Notes under the pieces: generated by a model
The model's database searches: none
What the model was told of the DNA's origin: nothing
The model's input: the letters and a program-made list of their open reading frames with translations, nothing else
Part shown: positions 18,596 through 28,168 of the stretch, piece after piece
Position numbering within the stretch: the first letter of the stretch is position 1
Layout of the letters: every line of letters starts with the position of its first letter
Program-made: the position numbers and the translations under genes
Assembly (NCBI RefSeq): GCF_000015725.1
Contig: NC_008825.1
Location: 3,720,001 to 3,784,000 of the forward strand
Source of the DNA: Methylibium petroleiphilum PM1
Lineage (GTDB): Bacteria > Pseudomonadota > Gammaproteobacteria > Burkholderiales > Burkholderiaceae_C
Length of the DNA stretch: 64,000 nt
Direction of reading: 5' to 3'

Positions 18596-19348
18596 ATGAA
18601 ACCCCTGCTGCTCATCACCGGCGCCAGCCGCGGCATCGGCGCCGCGACCGCAACGCTCGCCGCCCGGCAAGGCTGGGCCGTCGCCCTGAACTATGCACGC
18701 GACGACGCGGCCGCGCGCGCGCTGGTCGAACACCTCCGCGGCGGGGGCGGGGAGGCCGAGGCCTACCGCGCCGACGTGTCCGACGACGCGCAGGTGCGCG
18801 CGATGTTCGCCGCGATCGACGCGCACTTCGGCGCCGGCCGGCTGCGCGGGCTGGTCAACAACGCCGGCGTCGTGGATGTTGCAGCGCGCGTCGATGCGAT
18901 GCCGGTCGAGCGCGTGCAGCGCATGTTCGCGATCAACGTGTTCGGCAGCTTCTGGTGCGCCCGTGAGGCACTGTTGCGCATGAGCCGCGTGCATGGCGGC
19001 ACGGGCGGCGCGATCGTCAACGTGTCCTCGGCGGCCACGCGCATCGGCTCGCCCGGGCAGTACGTGGACTACGCGTCCGCCAAGGGCGCGATCGACACCT
19101 TCACGCTCGGGCTGGCGCGCGAGGTGGCGACCGAGGGCGTGCGCGTGAACGCGGTGCGGCCCGGCATCATCGACACCGAGATCCACGCCTCCGGCGGCCA
19201 GCCGGACCGCGCCGCGCGGGCCGCGCCGCAGCTGCCGATGCAGCGCGCCGGCAGCGCCGACGAAGTGGCGCAGAGCATCGTGTGGCTGCTGTCCGACGCG
19301 GCCAGCTACGTCACCGGCGCGCTGCTCGACGTGTCGGGCGGGCGCTAG
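18596..19348 (+). CDS. SDR-family oxidoreductase
   Basis: This 250-residue classical short-chain dehydrogenase/reductase has the cofactor motif GASRGIG (9-15), NNAG near 87, the catalytic Ser in NVSSAA near 142 and YVDYASAKGA holding the Tyr-x3-Lys pair near 157-161. It reduces or oxidises a carbonyl or alcohol using NAD(P)(H). The nearest similar proteins are the glucose-1-dehydrogenase or YgfF-like SDRs, but the substrate cannot be read from sequence. It ends 9 bp before the stop of the convergent rlpA gene. Confidence 0.82.
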   Translation: MKPLLLITGASRGIGAATATLAARQGWAVALNYARDDAAARALVEHLRGGGGEAEAYRADVSDDAQVRAMFAAIDAHFGAGRLRGLVNNAGVVDVAARVDAMPVERVQRMFAINVFGSFWCAREALLRMSRVHGGTGGAIVNVSSAATRIGSPGQYVDYASAKGAIDTFTLGLAREVATEGVRVNAVRPGIIDTEIHASGGQPDRAARAAPQLPMQRAGSADEVAQSIVWLLSDAASYVTGALLDVSGGR

Positions 19349-19357
19349 TGCGCCGGC

Positions 19358-20353
19358 TCAGCGCCGCTCGATGATCACCGGCACCAGCTGCAGCGCGTCG
19401 CGCACCCGCTGCGCCGCGCCTTGCGCCTCGTCGCGAGACGCATACGGCCCGGCCTGCAGACGGTAGAGCGGCGCCTCGCTGAACACCGCCATCAGCGGCG
19501 CCAGCCAGTCCAGTTCGCTCGACACGCGCTGCTGGAAGGACTCGGCGCCGCCGCGCTCGCGGAAGGCACCGAGCTGCACCCAGTAGCCGCGCGCACCGCT
19601 CGTCAGCTCCCGGCTTGGCGTGCCACTGGCGACAGGAAGCGCCGGCAGTTCCGCCCCCTCAGCCGCCGCGACCGTGTCCGATGCTGGCGGCCCGCCCGGC
19701 GCGGCGGGCAGTGGCATGGCCTCTGGCTGGGCCGCCGCCACGGCCGTCGGCGCCGCATCGCGCCGCCACGCGCCGGTGCGGATGTCTTCGTAGGTGATGC
19801 GCTCCACCTCGACCGGGCCCACGCCGCGCAGCAGGTCGAGCTTCAGCGCCGCGGTGTAGCTCAGGTCGATGACGCGCCCGGCCACGAAGGGCCCGCGGTC
19901 GTTGATGCGCACCACGACCTCGCGGCCGTTGGCCGGGTTGCGCACCCGCGCATAGCTCGGCAGCGGCATGGTCTTGTGCGCCGCAGTCATCGCGTGCATG
20001 TTGTAGATCTCGCCGCTGGCCGTCTTGCGGCCGTGGAACTTGCGGCCGTACCAGGAGGCCAGTCCCTTCTCCTTGATCGGCACGTCGCGGGTCTCGGGCG
20101 TGTAGTTGCGGCCCAGCACCTCATAGGGCTTGTTGGGTCCGCCCGAGCGGATGGGCTCGACGCGCGGTTCGGCGTCCGGCGTGCGGGCCAGGTCGGGTGG
20201 GATCTCGGCGGCCGGGCCGTCCCGGCCGCTCGCCGCGCCCGGCCGGGTCGGTGCCGAGCCGCAGGCCACCAGCAAGGCCGCGAGCATTGCGCCCAGCAAC
20301 GCACGCAACTTCGCATGGATGCAGGGCGGGCAAGGCGCTCGGCGAGACGGCAT
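19358..20353 (-). CDS. rlpA: RlpA-family septal lipoprotein with SPOR domain
   Basis: This 331-residue protein has a lipoprotein signal (LLVACGSA, Cys near 31). The double-psi beta-barrel RlpA domain lies at about 95-185 (GLASWYGRKFHGRKTASGE, MPLPSYARVRNPANGRE, RINDRGPFVAGRVIDLS). A Pro/Ala linker and a C-terminal SPOR domain at about 255-331 (YWVQLGAFRERG) complete it. RlpA proteins bind denuded glycan at the septum and some cleave it as lytic transglycosylases. The Asp in RINDRGPF and the SGE region are the usual active-site positions. A second RlpA-like gene lies directly upstream on the same strand. Confidence 0.88.
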   Translation of the reverse strand: MPSRRAPCPPCIHAKLRALLGAMLAALLVACGSAPTRPGAASGRDGPAAEIPPDLARTPDAEPRVEPIRSGGPNKPYEVLGRNYTPETRDVPIKEKGLASWYGRKFHGRKTASGEIYNMHAMTAAHKTMPLPSYARVRNPANGREVVVRINDRGPFVAGRVIDLSYTAALKLDLLRGVGPVEVERITYEDIRTGAWRRDAAPTAVAAAQPEAMPLPAAPGGPPASDTVAAAEGAELPALPVASGTPSRELTSGARGYWVQLGAFRERGGAESFQQRVSSELDWLAPLMAVFSEAPLYRLQAGPYASRDEAQGAAQRVRDALQLVPVIIERR

Positions 20354-20422
20354 GGGCGAACCATAACCGAGGCCGGGTCCGGGTCCGGGCCAGCGCGCTT
20401 GCCGCGCGCTGCGCGCCGTGCG

Positions 20423-20938
20423 TCAGCGCGCCGAGGCCGTGGCCTGCCCGCCCTCGGTCAGGCCGGCACCGAGCCGGATGCTGCCGTCGGGCAGCGGCAC
20501 GATCAGCGGGGCCACGACGACGCGCACGACACCCTTCTCGGTCATGTCGAGCTCGCGCGCCGTGCCGGGCGACAGATCGACGATGCGGCCGTCGGCATAG
20601 GGACCGCGGTCGCGGATCTTCACGATCGCGCTGCGGCCGTTCTCGAGGTTCGTCACCTTGGCCACGGTGCCCAGCGGCAGGGTCTTGCTGGCCGCGTTGT
20701 TCGACGTCGGATCCATGCGGCCCCCGTCGGCCATCTTGCGGCCCGCGAAACTGTGGTGGTAGTACGACGCCTTGCCCTTGCGCACCTGTCCGCTGCGGTC
20801 AGAGGTGAGCGTGCGCTGGACGGCGATCGCCTCGGCGTCGGTCAGGGCCGAGGCCGGCATCGGCGCGGCGGCCAGCAGCGCGATCGCCGCGGCACAGCTC
20901 GCAAGCCAGGTCGGAGTGAAGGCGGGGTTCAGGTTCAT
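20423..20938 (-). CDS. Second RlpA-like double-psi beta-barrel protein, no SPOR domain
   Basis: This 171-residue protein has an N-terminal signal peptide (cleavage after SALA near 32) and one RlpA-type domain (GKASYYHHSFAGRKMADGG, LPLGTVAKVTNLENGRS, KIRDRGPYADGRIVDLS). It lacks the SPOR domain of its neighbour and has no lipobox Cys, so it should be soluble in the periplasm. The 69-bp spacing suggests co-transcription with rlpA. It may divide labour with the larger protein, one targeted to the septum and the other not. That is inference. Confidence 0.8.
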   Translation of the reverse strand: MNLNPAFTPTWLASCAAAIALLAAAPMPASALTDAEAIAVQRTLTSDRSGQVRKGKASYYHHSFAGRKMADGGRMDPTSNNAASKTLPLGTVAKVTNLENGRSAIVKIRDRGPYADGRIVDLSPGTARELDMTEKGVVRVVVAPLIVPLPDGSIRLGAGLTEGGQATASAR

Positions 20939-21081
20939 GTCTCACCTCATCGAGGGCCACGCGAGGCGAGCGGCGGCGGAAGGCCACCGTGCCTCGGAGC
21001 GTGAGGTCAGTGTCGGCAACCGCGCCGCCGGGAGCGATCGGCCGACGGCGTGTCGGCGTGTAGGACGACGGCCTCAGTTGT

Positions 21082-22185
21082 TCAGAGCGCGCGGCTCAGC
21101 GTGATGCTGCCGAACGAGGGGCGCTCCTGCTGCCCACGGAACTGGCGGGTGCCGTAGTTGCGCGCGAACGCGAGCTTCCAGTCACCGCCGAGCACGGCGA
21201 CACCGAGAGCCACGTCGGCCACCAGCGGCCGCTTGTGCACATGGTGGCTGTCGCGGAAGCTGTTGCCGTCGAGGGTGATGTCGTGCAGCACCAGGCGCGC
21301 GTCGGTGTTCACGAAGGCATGCCATGACCAGCCGCCCGACGACACGGCAGCGCGCAGCGGCGCGGTGTTCTCGCCGGCCGGCCGCAGCGGGCTGGAGCCG
21401 AAGTCGTCGGGCAGCCGGTAGCCGAAACGGATCTCGAAGCCGACGTTCGCGCCGGTCAGGAAGTTGCCGACCGTGCCGCCCCAGTGCGTGATCGCGTCCC
21501 AGCGCAGGCTGTCGCTCGCGGGCAGCAGCGCGTGGCTGCCCCAGCGCCGCGAGCGCTCGTGCAGCAGCATGACCACCGGCTCGTTTTTCAACTGGTGGTC
21601 CCAGCCGCGGAAGTGCTCCGAGCCGAACACGCGGTGGAACAGCTTCTGCGTGCGCTCGGCCTGCGAGGCCGGACCGACCACGCCGAGCACGATCTGCGAG
21701 GCCCAGAGCTCGTCGCCGAGCCGCGCGTTGTAGCCGGCACTCAGCAGCAGCGCGCCGGCATAGGGCCGGTCGTCGACGATCAGGTCGCTGCGCTCGGGAT
21801 CGTTCGGGGTGTAGATGGCCTGGCCGAGACCGAAGACCAGGTTGCGCTGCTCGTAGTGCGCCGGGCTCAGCCACTCCAGCTCACGGTTCAGCCAGCGCGC
21901 CGGCCCCGACAGGCAGGCATCGCCGTCGTGCGGATCGAGGTTGGGCGTGACGGCCTTGATCTGCAGGCCGCTGCTGTAGCCCTGGTCCTGGCGCGCGATC
22001 ACGTCGTTGTCGAGGCGCAGCACCAGCAGCGCGGGATTCAGCGCACCCGGCACCACCCGGCGGCAGGCTGCCTCGTCGGCTGCTTGCGCCGACGTCACCT
22101 GACCCAGAAGGACGAGCAGGGCCAAGCCGGCAAACAGCGTTTGCGCCGCGCCAACGGCGGTCGCGGCGACGTCGCGAAATTTCAT
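21082..22185 (-). CDS. LpxR-family outer-membrane protein (lipid A deacylase-like)
   Basis: This 367-residue protein starts at ATG 22185 (MKFRDVA) with a signal peptide ending AQAAD near 36. It shows the LpxR/DUF2219 opening (LRLDNDVIARQDQGYSSGLQI) and the DDRPYAGALLLSAGYN segment, followed by alternating strands of a beta-barrel. LpxR removes the 3'-acyloxyacyl group of lipid A in the outer membrane of Salmonella and Helicobacter. Many DUF2219 members in betaproteobacteria are untested, so activity is inferred. The protein ends in a Leu-terminated strand (SITLSRAL). Confidence 0.75.
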   Translation of the reverse strand: MKFRDVAATAVGAAQTLFAGLALLVLLGQVTSAQAADEAACRRVVPGALNPALLVLRLDNDVIARQDQGYSSGLQIKAVTPNLDPHDGDACLSGPARWLNRELEWLSPAHYEQRNLVFGLGQAIYTPNDPERSDLIVDDRPYAGALLLSAGYNARLGDELWASQIVLGVVGPASQAERTQKLFHRVFGSEHFRGWDHQLKNEPVVMLLHERSRRWGSHALLPASDSLRWDAITHWGGTVGNFLTGANVGFEIRFGYRLPDDFGSSPLRPAGENTAPLRAAVSSGGWSWHAFVNTDARLVLHDITLDGNSFRDSHHVHKRPLVADVALGVAVLGGDWKLAFARNYGTRQFRGQQERPSFGSITLSRAL

Positions 22186-22260
22186 GGGCGCGAAGGGTAA
22201 CAGCGCCGCGCGCCGCGTGTTCGTCACAGCCGTCCGCAGGCCGCTGTTCTACGATGCACC

Positions 22261-23538
22261 ATGGACCCCTACGACCACGACCTCGAACGCGGCCTGCGCA
22301 ACCGCCGCGCCCTCCTCGGCGATGCCTGGGTGGACAAGTCGATCGCCAGCGCGAACGCCTTCACCGCTGACTTCCAGAACTTCATCACCCGCTATGCCTG
22401 GCACGAGGTGTGGGGACGGCCCGGGCTGGACGCGAAGACCCGCCGTGTCATCGTGCTGGCCATCACCTGCGCGCTGGGCCGCTGGGAGGAGTTCGAGCTG
22501 CACCTGCGCGCCGCGCTGGTGGGCGGCTCGGGCGCGAGCCTCGGTGCCGGCGACGACGCCCCCACCGCCCTGACACCCGACGAGGTGAAGGAGGTCCTGA
22601 TGCAGGCCGCCATCTACGCCGGCGTGCCGGCCGCGAACACCGGCATGTCGATCGCGGTGAAGCTGCTGCGCGAGCTGGGCCACGCGCTGCCGCCACTGCC
22701 GGCCACCGAGGTGGCCCACACCGGCAGCGGCCGCTCCTTCCGCAGCGCCGGCACGCCCGCGCTGCACTACACCGTGCGCGAACCGCGTTCCAAGGCATCG
22801 CCCCGCAGCACCGTGGTACTGAGCCACGCGCTGGGCTGCGACGTGAGCCTGTGGGATGCGCTGGCCAATGCGCTGGCCGCCGAGCACCGCGTGATCTGCT
22901 ACGACCACCGCGGCCACGGCGATTCCGAGGCGCCGGCCGGTCCGTACACGATGGCCGAACTGGCCGACGACGCCGAACGCCTGCTGGCCGAACTGGACAC
23001 CGGCCCGGTGGTGTGGATCGGCCTGTCGCTGGGCGGCATGGTCGGCCAGGAGCTGGCGCTGCGCCATCCGCGGCGCGTCGAGGCGCTGGTGATCGCGAAC
23101 TCGAGCGCCGGCTTCGACGAGGCCGGCCGCAACGCATGGCAGCAGCGCATCGACGCCGTCGCGCAGGGCGGCGTCGACGCAGTGGCCGACGCGGCGATGC
23201 AGCGCTGGTTCACGACGGACTTCCGCAGCGCGCAGCCGGCCACGGTCGCGCGCTGGCGCCGCCGGGTCGCCAGCACGTCGGCACGCGGCTATGTGGCAGC
23301 GTCGCAGGCCGTGATGCGGCACGACACGGCCGCGCGCCTGCCGCAGATCAGCGCGCCCACGCTGGTGATCGCCGGCGCGCTGGATCCGGGCACGCCGGTG
23401 GCCATGTCGCAAGCGATCGCTGACGCCGTGCCCAGGGCGCGGCTGGTGGTGCTCGACGACGCGGCCCACCTGAGCGTGCTGGAACAACCCGCGGCGTTCA
23501 CCGCCGTGGTGCACGACTTCCTCGCCGCCCTGGCCTGA
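22261..23538 (+). CDS. Fused 4-carboxymuconolactone decarboxylase / 3-oxoadipate enol-lactonase
   Basis: This 425-residue fusion has an N-terminal carboxymuconolactone-decarboxylase domain (about 5-140, with TRRVIVLAITCALGRWEEFELH). A C-terminal alpha/beta-hydrolase of the PcaD type follows (about 150-425), with the nucleophile elbow GLSLGG near 260 and a late DDAAHLS holding the catalytic His. Together they would run two consecutive steps of the protocatechuate branch of the beta-ketoadipate pathway. Known PcaL fusions that I recall have the hydrolase first, so the order here is reversed. No other pca genes lie in the window. Confidence 0.85.
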   Translation: MDPYDHDLERGLRNRRALLGDAWVDKSIASANAFTADFQNFITRYAWHEVWGRPGLDAKTRRVIVLAITCALGRWEEFELHLRAALVGGSGASLGAGDDAPTALTPDEVKEVLMQAAIYAGVPAANTGMSIAVKLLRELGHALPPLPATEVAHTGSGRSFRSAGTPALHYTVREPRSKASPRSTVVLSHALGCDVSLWDALANALAAEHRVICYDHRGHGDSEAPAGPYTMAELADDAERLLAELDTGPVVWIGLSLGGMVGQELALRHPRRVEALVIANSSAGFDEAGRNAWQQRIDAVAQGGVDAVADAAMQRWFTTDFRSAQPATVARWRRRVASTSARGYVAASQAVMRHDTAARLPQISAPTLVIAGALDPGTPVAMSQAIADAVPRARLVVLDDAAHLSVLEQPAAFTAVVHDFLAALA

Positions 23539-23654
23539 CGGCGGGGAACCGACGGAGGCATTCGGCCACCAACCGTGTCGCCGGTCATGCGGTTCACGCC
23601 GCTGCTTACGTTTTGTAGCCCGAACCGCGGCTCGGATGGTGGGAGGATAGCGGT

Positions 23655-24533
23655 GTGAAACAGTCCTTGCGCGCGCTCGCCGTGGTGGCGCTCGCGGCCC
23701 TCGGGATCGCGGGTTGCAGCACCTCCAAAACAGAGATCGGCGGCCCCTCCGACATGGCCATCGCCGACCAGGCGCCGCCGCAAGAGGGCGGTGTGGGACG
23801 CTGCGAGAAGCGGCTCGGCACCGTGGCGATCACCGAATCAGAAGTCAACAGCCAGGCGCTGATGTCGGCCGGCCTGCCGCGTTCGATGGCGCCGCTGGTG
23901 CGCCACCTGCTGATCCGCAGCGGCTGCTTCAACGTGGTCGACCGCGGCGCGGCCTACTCGCTGCTCGAGGCCGAGCGCAGGCTGCGCGAGCAGCTCGGCA
24001 CCGACGCCAACGCGACGGTCGCCCGGCACCTGCAGCCGCTGGACTACATCCTGCGCGCAGAGATCGTGTTCGCCGAACAGATCGGCCAGAGCAAGGGTGT
24101 GCTCGGCGGCGTGTTCGGTGACGTGATCGGCGGCATCGGCGGCCAGTACAACAAGAAGGAAGCGGTGGTGCTGCTGAGCGTGGTGGACGCGCGCACCAGC
24201 GAGATCACGAGCTCCGTGTTCGGCCGTGGCACCAGCGATTCGGCCGGCCTCGGCAGCCTGGTGCTCAGCAGCGGCGTGTTCGCGATCGATGGCGGCTGGG
24301 CCGACACGCCGCAGGCGAAGACGGTGGCCGCTGCGCTGGTCGACGCCTGGAACCGCACGCTGCCCAAGCTGCCGGCGGCCGACATCGCGCCGCCCCCGAA
24401 GGCCAAGCCCGTCGTGGCGCCGGTGGCACCGCCCGCGCCCGTGCCCTTGCCGCTCCCGCTCGAGCCGTCTGCCGCACCGCCGCCACCCGTGCCCGCCTCC
24501 GCGCCCGAGCGCGCGGCCAGCGCGCCGGCCTGA
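23655..24533 (+). CDS. CsgG/HfaB-like lipoprotein with proline-rich tail
   Basis: This 292-residue lipoprotein starts at GTG 23655 after a GGGAGGA ribosome site. The signal ends in ALGIAGC (Cys near 22). The core (GTVAITESEVNSQ, LIRSGCFNVVDRG, LDYILRAEIVFAEQ, NKKEAVVLLSVVDARTSEI) resembles the CsgG-like domain that forms curli or holdfast secretion pores. The last 60 residues are an Ala/Pro-rich tail. No curli, holdfast or other secretion genes are adjacent, so a pore role is uncertain. The 116 bp upstream contain no gene. Confidence 0.7.
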   Translation: MKQSLRALAVVALAALGIAGCSTSKTEIGGPSDMAIADQAPPQEGGVGRCEKRLGTVAITESEVNSQALMSAGLPRSMAPLVRHLLIRSGCFNVVDRGAAYSLLEAERRLREQLGTDANATVARHLQPLDYILRAEIVFAEQIGQSKGVLGGVFGDVIGGIGGQYNKKEAVVLLSVVDARTSEITSSVFGRGTSDSAGLGSLVLSSGVFAIDGGWADTPQAKTVAAALVDAWNRTLPKLPAADIAPPPKAKPVVAPVAPPAPVPLPLPLEPSAAPPPPVPASAPERAASAPA

Positions 24534-24550
24534 ACCGGGCCGTCGGCGGA

Positions 24551-25327
24551 TCAGCGCTGCCGCCAGCCCAGGCCGGCGCTCGTCTCGCCGCGCGGCCGGT
24601 ACTCGCAGCCGACCCAGCCGCCGTAGCCCAGCGCGTCGATCACGTCGAAAAGGTAGGCTGCATTCAGTTCGCCGATGTCGGGTTCCTGGCGCTCCGGCAC
24701 GCCGGCCACCTGCAGGTGGCCGACGCGGCCGGTGGGCAGGTACTGCCGCAGCTTCATTGCCACGTCGCCCTCCACCACCTGGCAGTGGTAGAGGTCCATC
24801 TGCACCTTCAGGTTGGGCGCGTTCACCAGCTGCACGATCTCGTGCGCGTGGTCCTGGCGATTCAGGAAGTAGCCCGGCATGTCACGCAGGTTGATCGGCT
24901 CGATCAGCAGATCGACGCCGGTTCCGGCGGCCTGCCTCGCGGCCCACGCCAGGTTCTCCACGAAGGTCGGCTGCAGCGCGGCGCGTTCGGTGCCGGCCGG
25001 CAGCCGGCCGGCCATCACGTGCAGGCGCGGGCATCGCACGACGCTCGCATAGGCCAGCGCCGTGTCGATGGCGTGCCGGAAGTCGGCTTGGCGTCCCGGC
25101 AGCGCCGCGAGGCCGCGCTCGCCGGCCGCGGCGTCGCCAGGCGGCGCATTCATCAGCACCAGCGGCAGGCCGCTGTCGGCCAGCCGGGCCGCGAACTCGG
25201 CGGCGGGGTGCTCGTACGGGAACTGGCATTCCACGGCCTCGAAGCCGTCGCGCGCGGCGGCGGCGGCACGGTCGAGGAAGGGCAGCTCGGTGTAGAGCAG
25301 CGTCAGGTTGGCGGCGAATCGAGGCAT
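24551..25327 (-). CDS. hyi: Hydroxypyruvate isomerase / OtnI-like TIM-barrel enzyme
   Basis: This 258-residue xylose-isomerase-like TIM barrel starts at ATG 25327 ([20 protein letters not shown]). The segments [30 protein letters not shown] and [11 protein letters not shown], with C-terminal VGCEYRPRG, carry the metal-binding Glu, Asp and Glu residues of the Hyi family. It isomerises hydroxypyruvate and tartronate semialdehyde, or 2-oxo-tetronates in OtnI members. No glyoxylate or tetronate genes are adjacent, so the exact substrate is open. It is convergent with the preceding plus-strand lipoprotein gene. Confidence 0.83.
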   Translation of the reverse strand: MPRFAANLTLLYTELPFLDRAAAAARDGFEAVECQFPYEHPAAEFAARLADSGLPLVLMNAPPGDAAAGERGLAALPGRQADFRHAIDTALAYASVVRCPRLHVMAGRLPAGTERAALQPTFVENLAWAARQAAGTGVDLLIEPINLRDMPGYFLNRQDHAHEIVQLVNAPNLKVQMDLYHCQVVEGDVAMKLRQYLPTGRVGHLQVAGVPERQEPDIGELNAAYLFDVIDALGYGGWVGCEYRPRGETSAGLGWRQR

Positions 25328-25361
25328 GCTCACATGCTGCCAGCTTCTGCCGGCCTCGGCA

Positions 25362-25946
25362 TCAAGGTCGGTCCCGCGGGCCGGCCTGCAGGTCGTCGAG
25401 GATCGGGCAATCAGCGCGCTCGTCGCCATGGCAGTGCCGCGCCAGCGCCTCCAGCGTGCGCTGCATCGCCTGCATCTCGTCGATGCGCCGCTGCAGGTCG
25501 GCGGCATGGCGCTGCGCCACCTGCTTCACCTCGCGGCTGGCCCGGCCACGGTCCTGCCACAGCGACAGCAGCACGCGGATCTCCGCGATGCCGAAGCCCA
25601 GTTCGCGTGCGCGGCGGATGAAGCGCAGCGTGTGCACCTCGCGCATCGAATAGCGCCGGTAGCCGGCCTCGCTGCGCGCCACCGGCGGCAAAAGGCCGAG
25701 GCTCTCGTAGTGCCGCACCATCTTGGCCGACACGCCGCTGCGCTGGGCGGCGTCGCCGATGTTGAATGTCTGCCCCTCGGGTGCCTGCGACACCCGATCC
25801 CCCGAGGGGATGCCGGCCGGCTTGGGGCGGCCCGGCGCTCGGCCGACAGACGGCCCCTCGGGTGCCTGCGGCGCCCGATCCCCCGGGGGGATGCCGGCCG
25901 GCTTGGGGCGGCCCGGCGCTCGGCCGGCTCTCGATGTCGCAGTCAT
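25362..25946 (-). CDS. cueR: Copper-responsive MerR-family regulator CueR with repeat-derived N-terminal extension
   Basis: The conserved part (from [21 protein letters not shown], about residue 61 to the end) is a complete CueR: MerR-type HTH, dimer helix and the Cu(I) loop CHGDERADC with the two ligand cysteines. The only ATG for this frame is at 25946, overlapping the copA stop as ATGA. This gives 194 residues with a 60-residue extension. The extension is encoded by two copies of an 81-bp tandem repeat and reads as two Gly/Pro/Arg-rich units. A GTG inside the second unit is an alternative start and would give a near-normal length. It is downstream of copA on the same strand. Confidence 0.85.
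   Translation of the reverse strand: MTATSRAGRAPGRPKPAGIPPGDRAPQAPEGPSVGRAPGRPKPAGIPSGDRVSQAPEGQTFNIGDAAQRSGVSAKMVRHYESLGLLPPVARSEAGYRRYSMREVHTLRFIRRARELGFGIAEIRVLLSLWQDRGRASREVKQVAQRHAADLQRRIDEMQAMQRTLEALARHCHGDERADCPILDDLQAGPRDRP
25772..25933. repeat. Two tandem copies of an 81-bp GC-rich palindromic repeat
   Basis: Copies run 25772-25852 and 25853-25933 and are nearly identical. Each holds an inverted repeat: CCCCTCGGG with CCCGAGGGG in the first copy (25773-25781 and 25801-25809), and one mismatch in the second. A GCC-rich stretch follows. The pattern resembles intergenic palindromic repeats seen in Burkholderiales. Here both copies lie inside the 5' part of the cueR frame. Being a multiple of three, each copy keeps the frame open. 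Confidence 0.8.
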
Positions 25947-28162
25947 CGGTCCTCCTCCGGCTTCCAGCGCCTGAGCAGCAGCGCATTGCCCAGCACGCTG
26001 ACGCTGCTGAGCGCCATCGCCGCCCCGGCGAACACCGGGCTCAGCAGGCCGAAGGCAGCGAGCGGGAGGCCGACCGCGTTGTAGACGAAGGCCCAGAACA
26101 GGTTCTGGCGGATCTTGCGTGTGGTGTGGCGAGAGATCGAGATCGCGTCGGCCACCAGCGCCGGATCGCCGCGCATCAGCGTGATGCCGGCCGCATGCAT
26201 GGCGACGTCGGTGCCACCGCCGTCGGGGTTGACCATTGCGACGCCGACGTCGGCCGCGGCCAGCGCCGGCGCGTCGTTGACGCCGTCGCCGACCATCGCC
26301 ACCGAGCCGCTCTCGCTGCGCAGGCCGGCGATCACCGCGGCCTTGTCGGCCGGCAGGACCTCGGCGCGCACCTCGTCGATGCCCAGGGCCCGGGCCACCG
26401 CCTGCGCAGCGCCGGGCTGATCGCCGGTGACGAGCACGGTACGCAGGCCGAGCCGCTGCAGATGCCGCACCGCGGCCTCGGCCGTGGGCTTGAGCGTGTC
26501 GCCGAAGGCCAGCAGGGCCAGCAAGGACGGCGCGGCGGCGTCGCCCAGGTCGGCGAGCCACGACACCGTGCGACCCTGGCGCTGGTGCTCGGCCGCCAGC
26601 GCTTCCAGCGGTCCGAGGTCGACGCCGAGTTCGCGCATCCAGCGCGTGCTGCCGAGGCCCAGCGAGCGGTCGCCGACCCTCGCCGCCACACCGCGGCCCG
26701 CGACCGCCCGAACGTCCTGCGCCGCCGCCAGCGCGAGCGAGCGGGCACGCGCCGCCGACAGCACCGCGCGCGCCAGTGGGTGCTCGCTGCCGGCCTGCAC
26801 GGCCGCTGCCAGCGCCAGCGTGGCGTCGTGCGCGCTGGTCGTTGCCTTGAACTCGACCAGCGTGGGGCGGCCGACGGTGAGCGTGCCGGTCTTGTCGAAG
26901 GCCACCGCGCGCAGGCCTTGCGCGGCCTCCAGCGCCGCCGCGTCCTTGACGAGGATGCCGTGCTGCGCCGCCACCCCGGTGCCGGCCATCAGCGCCGCCG
27001 GCGTCGCGAGGCCCAGCGCACAGGGGCAGGCGATGACCAGCACCGCGACGGCGTTCAGCGTGGCCTGCGACCAGTCGCCGCCGGCCAGACCCCAGCCGAG
27101 CAGCGTGAGCGTGGCGATCCCCAGCACCACCGGCACGAACACCGCACTGACGCGGTCGACCCCCTGCTGGATCGGGGCCTTGGCGGCCTGTGCCGTCTCG
27201 ACCAGCCTCACGATGCGCGCCAGCGTCGATTCGGCACCGAGCGCCGTCGCGCGCACGCGCAGCAGGCCTTCGCCGTTGAGCGCGCCGCCGATCACGCGCT
27301 CGCCGGCGGCGCGCGCCACCGGAAGGCTCTCGCCGGTGAGCAGCGATTCGTCGAGGTGGCTCGCGCCTTCCTCGACGAGGCCGTCGACCGGCAGCCGCTC
27401 GCCGGGCCGCACGACGACGAGGTCGCCGCGCACCAGCGCCGTCAGCGGCAGTTCGGTCTCGACGCCGTCGCGCAGCACGCGCGCGGTCTCGGGCCGCAGC
27501 GCCTGCAGCGCGCGGATCGCCGCGGTGGTCTGGCGCTTCGCGCGGGCCTCCAGCCACTTGCCCAGCAGCACCAGCGTGATGACGACCGCCGACGCCTCGA
27601 AGTAGAGATGCGGATCGCCGTGTGTCGCGTGGCCCCACAGCAGCTGCCACACGCTGAGGCCATAGGCCGCCGAGGTGCCCAGCGCCACCAGCAGGTCCAT
27701 GTTGCCGCTGCCGGCGCGCAGCGCATGCCAGCCGTTTCGGTAGAAGCGCGCGCCGAGCCAGAACTGCACCGGCGTCGCCAGCGCCCACTGCCAGGCGGCG
27801 GGCAGCATCGCGTGGCCGCCCCACAGCAGCGCGAGCATCGGCAACGCCAGCGGCAGCGACAGCAGCGCCGCGACAGCCACCGGCCAGCCGCGCGCGGCCT
27901 CGCTGGGCGCCACCGTCGGCGGCGGGCCGTCCGCCGGCGCAGCATGGGCCTCGTAGCCGGCCGCGTGCACCGCGGCCTCCAGCACGCTGGGCAGCGTGCC
28001 GGGCGCGGCGCGCACCTGCGCGGTCTCGGTCGCCAGGTTCACGACGGCCTCGGTGACGCCGGGCACCTTCTTCAGCGCCTTCTCCACGCGCAGCACGCAC
28101 GAGGCGCAGCTCATGCCTTCGATGCTGAGGGTCAGCGGGGGCGACGCAGCGGTGTTCATCAT
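25943..28162 (-). CDS. copA: Copper-exporting P1B-type ATPase CopA
   Basis: This 739-residue heavy-metal ATPase has one N-terminal metal-binding domain (GMSCASC at 16-22). The transmembrane copper motif is [13 protein letters not shown], the phosphorylation site is DKTGTLT, the conserved HP dipeptide sits in SEHPLARAV, and the hinge is [10 protein letters not shown]. It exports Cu(I) from the cytoplasm with ATP. A CueR-type promoter lies just upstream (28169-28199). The stop overlaps the cueR start. copZ is divergent, so copper sensing, trafficking and export are encoded together. Confidence 0.93.
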   Translation of the reverse strand: MMNTAASPPLTLSIEGMSCASCVLRVEKALKKVPGVTEAVVNLATETAQVRAAPGTLPSVLEAAVHAAGYEAHAAPADGPPPTVAPSEAARGWPVAVAALLSLPLALPMLALLWGGHAMLPAAWQWALATPVQFWLGARFYRNGWHALRAGSGNMDLLVALGTSAAYGLSVWQLLWGHATHGDPHLYFEASAVVITLVLLGKWLEARAKRQTTAAIRALQALRPETARVLRDGVETELPLTALVRGDLVVVRPGERLPVDGLVEEGASHLDESLLTGESLPVARAAGERVIGGALNGEGLLRVRATALGAESTLARIVRLVETAQAAKAPIQQGVDRVSAVFVPVVLGIATLTLLGWGLAGGDWSQATLNAVAVLVIACPCALGLATPAALMAGTGVAAQHGILVKDAAALEAAQGLRAVAFDKTGTLTVGRPTLVEFKATTSAHDATLALAAAVQAGSEHPLARAVLSAARARSLALAAAQDVRAVAGRGVAARVGDRSLGLGSTRWMRELGVDLGPLEALAAEHQRQGRTVSWLADLGDAAAPSLLALLAFGDTLKPTAEAAVRHLQRLGLRTVLVTGDQPGAAQAVARALGIDEVRAEVLPADKAAVIAGLRSESGSVAMVGDGVNDAPALAAADVGVAMVNPDGGGTDVAMHAAGITLMRGDPALVADAISISRHTTRKIRQNLFWAFVYNAVGLPLAAFGLLSPVFAGAAMALSSVSVLGNALLLRRWKPEEDR

Positions 28163-28168
28163 GGGTGC

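Noticed and set aside
25772-25933. CRISPR-like tandem repeat
   Set aside because: Only two directly adjacent 81-bp units with no variable spacers; a palindromic repeat element and not a CRISPR array.
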